From Streptomyces sp. AC512_CC834 (GTDB lineage Bacteria > Actinomycetota > Actinomycetes > Streptomycetales > Streptomycetaceae): a stretch of DNA of 33,983 nucleotides. The notes below the pieces were generated by a model, which was not told the origin of the DNA, ran no database searches, and saw nothing but the letters and a program-made list of their open reading frames with translations. Where the stretch lies: positions 1-33,983 of the forward strand of contig NZ_JAGMUO010000041.1 of NCBI RefSeq assembly GCF_019049325.1, given 5' to 3'. This document shows, in pieces, positions 6,082 through 13,227 of the stretch (the first letter of the stretch is position 1; each line of letters begins with the position of its first letter). The position numbers were made by a program, and so were the translations under genes.

Positions 6082-6497
6082 GCACCAGCACCAGCACCAG
6101 CACCAGCACCACCGCCTCCGTGTCCACGCACATCCTGGACACCAGCGCCGGCCGCCCCGCCGGGGGCGTCGCCGTCCACCTCAGTGCCCGCACCGGGCGC
6201 GAGGCGGACTGGAAGGATCTCGGCGGCTCCGCGACCGACGCGGACGGCCGGTGCAAGGACCTGCCGGCCCTGCCGGAGGGCACCACCCACGTACGGCTCG
6301 ACTTCGACACCGAGACGTACTTCGCCAAGAAACAAGCCGCGGCCCAGCAGGACGCCCCCGCGCTCCGGGACAGCGAGAACGGCCGGCCCGTGTTCTTCCC
6401 CGAGGTCACCATCACCTTCGCGGTGGTGCCCGGCGAGCACTACCACGTTCCGCTGCTGCTCAACCCGTTCGGCTACTCCGTTTACCGAGGGAGCTGA
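6078..6497 (+). CDS. uraH: 5-hydroxyisourate hydrolase (transthyretin-like)
   Basis: A 139-residue HIU hydrolase that opens hydroxyisourate to OHCU. The N-terminal strand has the catalytic His at about 18 (VSTHILDTSAGRPA). The conserved Arg lies in THVRLDF. The protein ends in the diagnostic YRGS tetrapeptide, after YHVPLLLNPFGYSV. It acts as a homotetramer in the family. The start overlaps the upstream stop (ATGA). Residues 2-11 are a run of Ser-Thr pairs encoded by five copies of the hexamer agcacc, so the N-terminus is a variable, probably unstructured extension. A gap of 7 bases leads to the uricase gene. Confidence 0.93.
   Translation: MSTSTSTSTSTTASVSTHILDTSAGRPAGGVAVHLSARTGREADWKDLGGSATDADGRCKDLPALPEGTTHVRLDFDTETYFAKKQAAAQQDAPALRDSENGRPVFFPEVTITFAVVPGEHYHVPLLLNPFGYSVYRGS
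6083..6112 (+). repeat. Hexanucleotide (agcacc) repeat at HIU hydrolase N-terminus
   Basis: About five tandem copies of an agcacc-type hexamer immediately after the start codon encode alternating Ser and Thr. Copy-number change would keep the frame and only alter the tail length. Confidence 0.7.
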
Positions 6498-6504
6498 CCG
6501 AATC

Positions 6505-7440
6505 ATGACCCGTTTCGTCCTGGGACAGAACCAGTACGGCAAGGCGGAGAACCGCGTTGTCAAGATCACGCGTGACGGCGACACGCACCACATCAAGGAC
6601 CTGAACGTCTCCGTCGCCCTGTCCGGCGACATGGAGGAGGTCCACCGCAGCGGCTCCAACGCCAACGTCCTGCCGACCGACACCACCAAGAACACGGTGT
6701 TCGCCTTCGCCAAGGAGCACGGGATCCACAGCGCCGAGGACCTCGGCGTCAAGCTCGCCCGCCACTTCGTGGACGACAACGCGCCCATCCACCGGGCCCG
6801 CATCCGCGTCGAGGAGTACGGCTGGGAGCGGATCGAGACCTCGCAGGGCGGCGCCCGCTTCGTCGGCGCGGACGAGATCGCCCACTCCTTCGTCCGCACC
6901 GGCCAGGAGACCCGCGTCGCCGAGATCACCTACGACGGCCACGGCATCCAGGTGCTCTCCGGCTTCAAGGACCTCACCGTCCTGAACTCGACCAACTCCG
7001 AGTTCTTCGGCTTCCTCAAGGACAAGTACACCACCCTCCAGGAGGACCACGACCGCATCCTGGCCACCACCGTCTCCACCTGGTGGCGGCACAACTGGGA
7101 CGGCGTCGACTCGCACGCCCCCGACTGGGACCGCTCGTACGGCGGGGTGCGCAAGCACGCGCTCCAGGCGTTCGCCGAGACCTACTCGTACTCGCTCCAG
7201 CAGACCCTCTTCGAGATGGGTGTGCGCGTGCTCAACACCCGCGACGAGGTCGACGAGATCCGCTTCTCGATGCCGAACAAGCACCACTTCCGCTCCGACC
7301 TGTCGCCCTTCGGGATCGACAACGAGGCCAAGGACGGCGCCGTCTACTACGTCGCCGACCGCCCCTACGGCCTGATCGAGGCCACCATCCTGCGGGACGG
7401 CGCCGAGCAGCTCATCCCGGTCGACATGACCAACCTCTGA
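6505..7440 (+). CDS. pucL: Urate oxidase (uricase, cofactor-free)
   Basis: A 311-residue uricase that oxidises urate with O2 to 5-hydroxyisourate and H2O2. The protein has the tandem T-fold family blocks: LGQNQYGKAENRVVKI at the start, TDTTKNTVFAFAKEHGI near 60-75 (the catalytic Lys-Thr region), VLNSTNSEFFGFLKD near 155-172, and NKHHF near 260 before the C-terminal SPFGIDN. GAGGGAG lies about 11 bases before the ATG at 6505-6507. It is the last gene of the decarboxylase-hydrolase-uricase operon. The H2O2 it makes explains a catalase gene at the same locus under a matching promoter. Bacterial names include uaZ and pucL; the symbol is by family. Confidence 0.95.
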   Translation: MTRFVLGQNQYGKAENRVVKITRDGDTHHIKDLNVSVALSGDMEEVHRSGSNANVLPTDTTKNTVFAFAKEHGIHSAEDLGVKLARHFVDDNAPIHRARIRVEEYGWERIETSQGGARFVGADEIAHSFVRTGQETRVAEITYDGHGIQVLSGFKDLTVLNSTNSEFFGFLKDKYTTLQEDHDRILATTVSTWWRHNWDGVDSHAPDWDRSYGGVRKHALQAFAETYSYSLQQTLFEMGVRVLNTRDEVDEIRFSMPNKHHFRSDLSPFGIDNEAKDGAVYYVADRPYGLIEATILRDGAEQLIPVDMTNL

Positions 7441-7579
7441 CCTGTTCTTCCACCACCATCTCGGCACCCGGAGCCGCGGCGCGGTCCCGGCACTCAAATC
7501 CTCCCAGGGTCCTGCCGTGCCCTCCCCGTGGGTACTCGACTCCCCGCCCATGGGCCCCACTGAAAGACAAGGAAGCAGC

Positions 7580-8968
7580 ATGGCAGCTTCATCGGCAGCC
7601 GAGCGCACCGTCATCGAGCACGGTGCGATCGCCACCGTGGACGCGGGCGACACCGAGTACGCCTCGGGCCACGTGGTGATCGCCGGCAACAGGATCGAGT
7701 CCGTCGGCGCGGGTCCGGCACCCGAGGACCTGGCGAACGTCGTACGCCGGATCGACGCGACCGGCCACCTGGTCACACCAGGGCTGGTCAACACCCACCA
7801 CCACTTCTACCAGTGGATCACCCGGGGCCTGGCCACCGACCACAACCTGTTCGACTGGCTGGTCGCCCTGTACCCGACCTGGGCGCGCATCGACGAGCCG
7901 ATGGTCTACGCGGCGGCCCAGGGCTCGCTCGCGATGATGGCCCGCGGCGGCGTCACCACCGCCATGGACCACCACTACGTCCACCCGTGGGGCACCGGCG
8001 ACCTGTCCGGCGCGATCATCCGCGCCGCCCGCGAAACGGGCGTCCGCTTCACCCTCGCCCGCGGCTCGATGGACCGCGGCGAGTCCGACGGCGGGCTGCC
8101 GCCGGACTTCGCGGTGGAGAGCCTGGACGGCGCGCTCGCCGCCACCGAGGCCACCGTCGAGGAGCACCACGACTCCTCCTTCGACGCCATGACCCAGGTC
8201 GCCGTGGCGCCCTGCTCGCCCTTCTCCGTCTCCACCGAACTGATGCGTCAGGGCGCGGAGTTGGCCCGTCGGCTCGGCGTGCGGCTGCACACCCACGGCT
8301 CGGAGACCGTGGAGGAGGAGAAGTTCTGCCACGAACTGTTCGGCATGGGCCCGACCGACTACTTCGAGTCCACCGGCTGGCTCGGCGAGGACGTGTGGAT
8401 GGCGCACTGCGTCCACATGAACGACTCCGACATCGCCGCCTTCGCCCGCACCGGGACCGGCGTCGCCCACTGCCCGTCCTCCAACGCCCGCCTGGCCGCC
8501 GGCATCGCCCGCGTCCCCGACATGCTCGCCGCCGGCGTCCCGGTCGGCCTCGGCGTCGACGGCACCGCCTCCAACGAGTCCGGCGAACTCCACACCGAAC
8601 TGCGCAACGCCCTGCTCGTCAACCGCCTCGGCGCCCACCGCGAGGCCGCGCTGAACGCCCGCAAGGCGCTGCGCCTGGGCACGTACGGCGGCGCCCGGGT
8701 CCTGGGCCGGGCCGCCGAGACCGGCTCACTGGAGGCGGGCAAGCTCGCCGACCTGGTGCTGTGGCGGATGGACACCCTCGCCCACTCCTCGATCGCCGAC
8801 CCGGTGACGGCCCTCGTCCTCGGCGCCGCGGCCCCGGTCACGGCCTCGTTCGTGAACGGCCGGCAGATCGTCGAGGACGGCCGGCTGCTCACGGTCGACG
8901 AGGACGCCGTCGCCCGCTCCACCCGGGACGAGGCACGGCGCCTGGCGCGGATCACCGCCCAGGGCTGA
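7580..8968 (+). CDS. 8-oxoguanine deaminase / amidohydrolase
   Basis: A 462-residue amidohydrolase of the TrzN/hydroxyatrazine-deaminase-like group; in Streptomyces the usual annotation is 8-oxoguanine deaminase, giving urate. The metal ligands follow the family pattern: NTHHHFYQ at 71-78, LHTHGSE near 237, HCVH near 275 and GVDGTASN near 325. The downstream QN/LVL composite barrel strands (GKLADLVLW) are present. AAGGAAG precedes the ATG at 7580-7582. It follows uricase after 139 bases with no clear terminator, so read-through is possible. The product urate would feed the preceding operon, which supports the substrate call, but closely related enzymes deaminate other triazines or purines. 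Confidence 0.82.
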   Translation: MAASSAAERTVIEHGAIATVDAGDTEYASGHVVIAGNRIESVGAGPAPEDLANVVRRIDATGHLVTPGLVNTHHHFYQWITRGLATDHNLFDWLVALYPTWARIDEPMVYAAAQGSLAMMARGGVTTAMDHHYVHPWGTGDLSGAIIRAARETGVRFTLARGSMDRGESDGGLPPDFAVESLDGALAATEATVEEHHDSSFDAMTQVAVAPCSPFSVSTELMRQGAELARRLGVRLHTHGSETVEEEKFCHELFGMGPTDYFESTGWLGEDVWMAHCVHMNDSDIAAFARTGTGVAHCPSSNARLAAGIARVPDMLAAGVPVGLGVDGTASNESGELHTELRNALLVNRLGAHREAALNARKALRLGTYGGARVLGRAAETGSLEAGKLADLVLWRMDTLAHSSIADPVTALVLGAAAPVTASFVNGRQIVEDGRLLTVDEDAVARSTRDEARRLARITAQG

Positions 8969-9000
8969 ACCCCGTACAACAACCGAATACCACGTGATCT

Positions 9001-9028
9001 CCGGCCGGGAGGGACGGCTCCCGGCCGG
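9001..9028. terminator. 11-bp stem-loop after deaminase gene (first of three)
   Basis: ccggccgggag (9001-9011), a 6-base loop and ctcccggccgg (9018-9028) pair perfectly, 33 bases after the deaminase stop. It is a probable terminator without a T-run. Confidence 0.6.
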
Positions 9029-9030
9029 TA

Positions 9031-9057
9031 ACCGTGGACCCGAGCGGGGTCCACGGT
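9031..9057. repeat. 11-bp stem-loop (second of three)
   Basis: accgtggaccc (9031-9041), loop gagcg, gggtccacggt (9047-9057) pair perfectly. It starts two bases after the first hairpin. Confidence 0.6.
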
Positions 9058-9062
9058 GGCCG

Positions 9063-9100
9063 ACTCCGGGGCGTGCGCTTGTGCGCGCACGCCCCGGAGT
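9063..9100. repeat. 15-bp stem-loop (third of three)
   Basis: actccggggcgtgcg (9063-9077) and cgcacgccccggagt (9086-9100) pair perfectly around an 8-base loop. The three hairpins may terminate the deaminase transcript or fold the permease leader. A further small palindrome, gccgtt-tccccg-aacggc, lies at 9106-9123. Confidence 0.6.
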
Positions 9101-9211
9101 GGCCTGCCGTTTCCCCGAACGGCCCGTCCGGGTCCCGCACGACCACCACCCGCACCACCTCCATGACACCCGCGTCAGAGCCGACGTGTAACCGACCGGA
9201 GGAACGCCGCC

Positions 9212-10603
9212 GTGGCCGACCACCCTGTTGACGAGAAACTCCCGCCACTCAAGATGGCGACGACCGGCCTCCAGCACGTGGCCGCCATGTACGCCGGAGT
9301 CGTCGCCCCACCCCTGATCGTCGGCGCGGCCATCGGCCTCACCGCCACCGAACTCACCTTCCTCACCGGCGCCTGCCTGTTCACCGCGGGCCTCGCCACC
9401 CTCCTGCAGACCCTGGGCATCTGGAAGATCGGCGCCCGGCTGCCCTTCGTCAACGGTGTCACCTTCGGGGGCGTCGCCCCCATGACCGCGATCGTCGCCT
9501 CCACCAACGACAAGACCGACGCGCTGCCGATCATCTTCGGCGCGGTCATCGTCGCCGGACTCCTGGGCTTCGTCGCCGCCCCCTTCTTCAGCAAGGCGAT
9601 CCGCTTCTTCCCACCGGTCGTCACCGGCACCGTCATCACCCTGATAGGCATGTCCCTGCTGCCCGTCGCCTTCGGCTGGGCACAGGGTCCCAGCCCCACG
9701 GCGGACGACTACGGCTCGACCACCAACCTCGGCCTGGCCGGGATCACCCTCGTCATCGTCCTCGTCCTGCGCCGCTTCACCCGCGGCTTCGTCAAGCAGA
9801 TCGCCGTGCTGCTCGGCCTGGTCGTCGGCACGCTCGTCGCGATCCCCTTCGGCGCCACGGACTTCGGCCCGGTCGCGGACGCGGACGTCCTCGGCTTCCC
9901 CACCCCCTTCCACTTCGGCGCCCCGCAGTTCCAGATCGCCGCGATCCTCTCGATGTGCGTGGTGATGGTGGTCTCGATGACCGAGTCCACCGCCGACATG
10001 CTGGCCCTCGGCGAGATCGTGGACCGCCCGGCCGACGAGAAGACCATCGCGGCCGGCCTGCGCGCCGACACCCTCGGTTCGGCGATCAGCCCGCTGTTCA
10101 ACGGCTTCACGTGCAGCGCCTTCGCCCAGAACATCGGCCTGGTCGCCATGACGAAGATCCGCAGCCGCTACGTCGTCGCGGTGGGCGGGGGCTTCCTGGT
10201 CCTGATGGGCCTGTGCCCGATGGCGGCGTCGCTCATAGCCGTCGTACCCCGCCCGGTGCTCGGCGGCGCCGGCGTGGTTCTCTTCGGCTCGGTCGCGGCC
10301 AGCGGCATCCAGACCCTGGTCCGGGCGAGCCTGGACAAGGACAACAACGTCCTGATCGTGGCGGTCTCCCTGGCCGTCGGCATCATCCCGATCGCGGCGC
10401 CGGAGTTCTACCACGCGTTCCCGGAGAACGCGCGGATCGTCCTCGACTCGGGCATCTCGACCGGCTGCGTGGTCGCCATCCTGCTCAACCTGGCCTTCAA
10501 CCACATCGGCGGCGGCGGGGAACGCGAAGCGGAGGAGGTAACCCACCCGATGGAGGCGGGAGACGAGATCACCGAGGCGTCCCGGGCCGTGGCCAGGGGG
10601 TGA
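9212..10603 (+). CDS. NCS2/NAT family urate-xanthine permease
   Basis: A 463-residue membrane protein of the nucleobase-ascorbate transporter family, importing purines (urate, xanthine or uracil) with a cation. The family opening GLQHVAAMYAGVVAPPLIVG is at residues 20-39. The motif SMTESTADMLALGEIV is near 255-270. The NAT signature QNIGLVAMTKIRSRYV, which sets purine selectivity, is near 310-325. About twelve to fourteen hydrophobic segments are visible. The start is a GTG with GGAGGAA eight bases upstream. It is placed right after the 8-oxoguanine deaminase with three hairpins between. The context favours urate or xanthine. The large hairpin at 10605-10666 ends the transcript. Confidence 0.9.
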   Translation: MADHPVDEKLPPLKMATTGLQHVAAMYAGVVAPPLIVGAAIGLTATELTFLTGACLFTAGLATLLQTLGIWKIGARLPFVNGVTFGGVAPMTAIVASTNDKTDALPIIFGAVIVAGLLGFVAAPFFSKAIRFFPPVVTGTVITLIGMSLLPVAFGWAQGPSPTADDYGSTTNLGLAGITLVIVLVLRRFTRGFVKQIAVLLGLVVGTLVAIPFGATDFGPVADADVLGFPTPFHFGAPQFQIAAILSMCVVMVVSMTESTADMLALGEIVDRPADEKTIAAGLRADTLGSAISPLFNGFTCSAFAQNIGLVAMTKIRSRYVVAVGGGFLVLMGLCPMAASLIAVVPRPVLGGAGVVLFGSVAASGIQTLVRASLDKDNNVLIVAVSLAVGIIPIAAPEFYHAFPENARIVLDSGISTGCVVAILLNLAFNHIGGGGEREAEEVTHPMEAGDEITEASRAVARG

Positions 10604-10604
10604 C

Positions 10605-10666
10605 TGGACAGTTTGTCCCGGCCGACACGCCGCGCAGTCGGCGTGTCGCCCGGGACAAACCGTCCA
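10605..10666. terminator. Long near-perfect hairpin after permease
   Basis: A 28-position stem (arms 10605-10632 and 10639-10666) with two mismatches and a 6-base loop begins two bases after the permease stop codon. The inner core is cgacacgccg/cggcgtgtcg and the middle gtttgtcccg/cgggacaaac. It can terminate transcription from both sides. Confidence 0.75.
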
Positions 10667-10670
10667 ATCG

Positions 10671-10806
10671 TCACCTCAATGGCGCCGACACCGGCGCCAC
10701 GCCCCGGCCGAGCAGCGTCGGCGGCAGTACGTCGGTGAGGTGGGTGCCGTCCACCGGTGCGCAGTTGACGGACCGGGCCGAGCACAACCGGCTGTACATC
10801 GCGGAG
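10671..10806 (-). pseudogene. Possible C-terminal remnant of a LacI-type regulator
   Basis: On minus, a frame ending with TGA at 10671-10673 reads THLTDVLPPTLLGRGVAP. This resembles the usual Streptomyces LacI ending (PPTLVVRGSTAP). Nothing recognisable lies further upstream in any frame, and no start or DNA-binding part is present. It sits immediately behind the bidirectional hairpin, where a convergent gene would end. The remnant is short and the match could be chance. Confidence 0.22.
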
Positions 10807-10874
10807 GCCGCGCCTCCTACGACACAGAACACCGCCCGGAGCCGCGGGACGCCTGATCCGGCCGCCTTACCGGC

Positions 10875-11297
10875 CTACAGGCCGAGCAGCCCCGGCTCCA
10901 CCGCCAGTTCCTTGAAACGCTGCCGCGGGTCCGCCACCAGTCTGCGCTCGCGCAGATCCATCAGCCCGCCGACGCCCTCGACCTCGGCCGCGACCGTGCC
11001 GTCCGCCTTGCGGATGAGCTGCCGGATCCGGAAGGTCTTGCCCTCGCCCCACTCGAACGCACAGGTCACCGTGGTCTCGTCACCGGCGAGCAGCTCCCGC
11101 TGGAACCGGATGGTCGTCTCCAGGGCCACCGGCCCGATCCCGCGGGCGACCAGTTCCGCCTGCCGGATTCCGGCCGCCTGGAGCAGCGACCAACGGGCGT
11201 GCTCTGCGTAGTTCAGGTACACGGACTGGTTCAGATGGCCCTGGGTGTCGGTCTCGTACCCGCGGACGGTCACGGGTACGGAAAACGGCTCGCTCAC
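10875..11297 (-). CDS. Acyl-CoA thioesterase, hotdog fold (4HBT/YbgC-like)
   Basis: A 140-residue single hotdog-domain protein. The catalytic region YETDTQGHLNQSVYLNYAEHARW (residues about 14-36) has the Asp-x-x-Gly-His-x-Asn pattern of 4-hydroxybenzoyl-CoA thioesterase-type enzymes, which hydrolyse acyl-CoA thioesters. The conserved ALETTIRFQRELLAGDETTV strand pair follows. The substrate cannot be told. It stands alone on minus, convergent with the permease and followed by its neighbour (11361-12026) upstream on the same strand, 63 bases away. Confidence 0.82.
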   Translation of the reverse strand: MSEPFSVPVTVRGYETDTQGHLNQSVYLNYAEHARWSLLQAAGIRQAELVARGIGPVALETTIRFQRELLAGDETTVTCAFEWGEGKTFRIRQLIRKADGTVAAEVEGVGGLMDLRERRLVADPRQRFKELAVEPGLLGL

Positions 11298-11360
11298 CGC
11301 TGCTGCCTCTCCTCGTGGACGTGTGGACGTACTGCCCCGATTGATCTTGGCATGGAGCCG

Positions 11361-12026
11361 TCACACCTTCCGAGGGGAGGCCAGCAGATAGCGGGCGCGT
11401 GAGCGCGGCTCGGTGTGCTCCCCGACCTGCCATCCGGCCCGCTCCAGTGTCGCCGCACAGCCTCGCAGCGCGGTGCCGTCCGGTTCGTACACGGCGACGG
11501 CCTCCGGCTGCGGTGTTGCCCGCACCCGATACCCGTCGTCACCGGCCGGGCCCGCCGGACGATGCCCCGCCGCCTCCAGGGCGAGCGCGGCGGCCCGCAC
11601 GAGATGCGACCGCTCCCACCCGCACGGCCGGTCCGTGCTCCCGTCGGGATGCGTCATCCGGCGCAGCTCAAGCAGCCCCTGCCAGGCACCGCGCACCTCC
11701 CGCAGCCGCGCGGACCCCACCTCGCCCGCGGCGGCCTCCTCCCCGCCGACCCGCGCGGCGAACACACCCCCGGCGTCCGGCGCGGCAGGCGCGGCAGGCG
11801 CGGGCGGCTTCGGCACGTCCGGCTCCCCGGTCGTCTCCCCGGCCGCCTCCCGTATCCGGTGCCCGGCCGGTGTCAGGAAGTGGTCGTGCGGCGGGCGCGG
11901 ATGCCGGAAGGCGAGCCCCCGCTTCACCAGCGCCGCGAGCTGCGCCTCGGTGCCCTTCAGGCGTCCGGTCCCGGGATCGGCGGCGTCGATGACACGCCGC
12001 TGCGCGACGGTGGGCGACAGAGCCAC
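11361..12026 (-). CDS. Hypothetical protein, winged-helix-like N-terminus
   Basis: A 221-residue protein of no family I recognise. I chose the GTG at 12024-12026 because GGAGGGG lies six bases upstream; the frame stays open further but that part is repetitive (three ttcgacgcc copies near 12057-12078). Residues 1-62 (LSPTVAQRRVIDAADPGTGR, then LAALVKRGLAFRH and FLTPAGHRIREAAG) look like the recognition part of a winged helix found in MarR-like proteins. Then comes a Pro/Ala linker, a helix with WERSHLVRAAALALEAAGHR, and a C-terminal alpha/beta piece (TLERAGWQVGEHTEPRSRAR). No membrane segment is present. Confidence 0.72.
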   Translation of the reverse strand: MALSPTVAQRRVIDAADPGTGRLKGTEAQLAALVKRGLAFRHPRPPHDHFLTPAGHRIREAAGETTGEPDVPKPPAPAAPAAPDAGGVFAARVGGEEAAAGEVGSARLREVRGAWQGLLELRRMTHPDGSTDRPCGWERSHLVRAAALALEAAGHRPAGPAGDDGYRVRATPQPEAVAVYEPDGTALRGCAATLERAGWQVGEHTEPRSRARYLLASPRKV

Positions 12027-12085
12027 GGCACCCCTCCTTCCCTCACCGGCGATCACGCCTTCGACGCCTTCGACGCCTACGAAGA

Positions 12086-12685
12086 CTACGACGGAGGTCT
12101 GACATTCCAGGCGGCGATCACCGGCCGCCCGTGCTCCGTGCCCAGTCGGCACAGCGTGCCGGTGCCTAGCTGGAACAGCGCCCCGTGCGAGGGCGGAAGC
12201 CCCAGATGCCGCGCGGTCAGCACCCGCAGGAAGTGCCCGTGCGCCACCAGCACCACACACCCCTCGGTGTTGGCGAACGCGGCCTCCACCGTGGCCAGCA
12301 CCCGGTCGGCCCGCTCACCCACCTGCTCGGGCGTCTCCCCGGGATGGTCCGGCGGCCCGGGCGTGACGCCGTCCGTGAACAGGAACCAGTCCGGCCGGCT
12401 CCGGTGGATCTCGACGGTCGTGATCCCCTCGTAGCCGCCGTAGTCCCACTCGTGCAGGTCCGGCTCGATCCGCACCTCGTGCAGCCCGATCAGCTCGGCC
12501 GTCTCCCGGGCCCGCTGGAACGGGCTGACGAAGGCGGCCCCGATCCGATGCGACCGGATCAACGGCACCAGACTCCGCGCCTGCTCCCGCCCCTTCTCGG
12601 TCAGCGGGACGTCCGTCAGCCCGGTGTGCCGCCCGGAGCGCGACCACTCGGTCTCACCGTGCCGGACCAGAAAAAGATCACCCAT
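12086..12685 (-). CDS. Histidine phosphatase family protein (phosphoglycerate mutase-like)
   Basis: A 199-residue protein with the RHG catalytic motif LVRHGETEWSRSGRHTG at residues 6-22. The second catalytic His is in VLVAHGHFLRVLTARHLG near 147-164, and EWDYGGYEG near 78-86 supplies the acid. These fit the small cytoplasmic acid-phosphatase branch of the histidine phosphatase superfamily rather than a glycolytic mutase. The substrate is unknown. The ATG has a GGGGG purine stretch in front. It lies 59 bases before the next minus gene and may be co-transcribed with it. Confidence 0.87.
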   Translation of the reverse strand: MGDLFLVRHGETEWSRSGRHTGLTDVPLTEKGREQARSLVPLIRSHRIGAAFVSPFQRARETAELIGLHEVRIEPDLHEWDYGGYEGITTVEIHRSRPDWFLFTDGVTPGPPDHPGETPEQVGERADRVLATVEAAFANTEGCVVLVAHGHFLRVLTARHLGLPPSHGALFQLGTGTLCRLGTEHGRPVIAAWNVRPPS

Positions 12686-12751
12686 GCCCCCAGGCTACGG
12701 CGCGGGATCCGCCGCGGCCGCTTGTCAGTGCCGCCTGCTTCAGTGATCCCC

Positions 12752-13213
12752 GTGAGTGACAACTACCTGACCATAATGCCGACCGATCCCTGGTGGCAGC
12801 CCGCAGAGGAGGCGGCCGAGCGGGCCGCGGCGGTCGTGACCAAACTCCTTCCGGACCGGGACGGCCTGGGCGAGGAGGAGGTCAGGTGGCACGACACGGT
12901 CCAGGTTGTCGAGTGCGGGCAGAACCTGAAGCGCATCCTCTGCCCGGGATGCGGGGTGGAGCTGAGCTGGCAGTGGTGGGGCCAGGAGGTGACGCTCCGG
13001 TACGAGGAAGGCTTCACCACGCTGAGCACCACACCGCCCTGCTGCGGGGCCAGAACCTCGCTCAACGACCTGGTGTACGACTGGCCGTGCGGCTTCGCCC
13101 GGTTCGGGATCGACGTTCTGTACCCGGGGCGCGGCTGGCTGTCGGACGACGAACTCGCCCGCGTCGCGAACGCGCTCGGCCATCCGGTCCGCCAGGTCCT
13201 CTTCCACGGGTAG
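12752..13213 (+). CDS. Small Cys-rich protein, zinc-ribbon-like
   Basis: A 153-residue protein from a GTG at 12752-12754 (an in-frame ATG at 12776 is the alternative). The C-terminal half has CPGC at 64-67 and PPCCG at 95-99, spaced as a possible zinc-ribbon, plus a lone Cys near 113 in DWPCGFARFGIDVLYPG. Trp is frequent (WQWWG near 73-77). The end, SDDELARVANALGHPVRQVL, resembles the C-terminus of Streptomyces proteins of unknown function. It is divergent from the histidine phosphatase and convergent with the aminotransferase, so it is a single transcription unit. Function is unknown. Confidence 0.75.
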   Translation: MSDNYLTIMPTDPWWQPAEEAAERAAAVVTKLLPDRDGLGEEEVRWHDTVQVVECGQNLKRILCPGCGVELSWQWWGQEVTLRYEEGFTTLSTTPPCCGARTSLNDLVYDWPCGFARFGIDVLYPGRGWLSDDELARVANALGHPVRQVLFHG

Positions 13214-13227
13214 CACCCGTGGGTGCG

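Noticed and set aside
9101..9211. Purine riboswitch before the permease
   Set aside because: Hairpins are present but the conserved pyrimidine-rich junctions of guanine or xanthine aptamers are not; simple stem-loops explain the pairing.
8726..10546. 606-codon minus-strand frame across the permease and deaminase end
   Set aside because: It is highly charged, repetitive sequence with no domain and lies opposite two clear genes.
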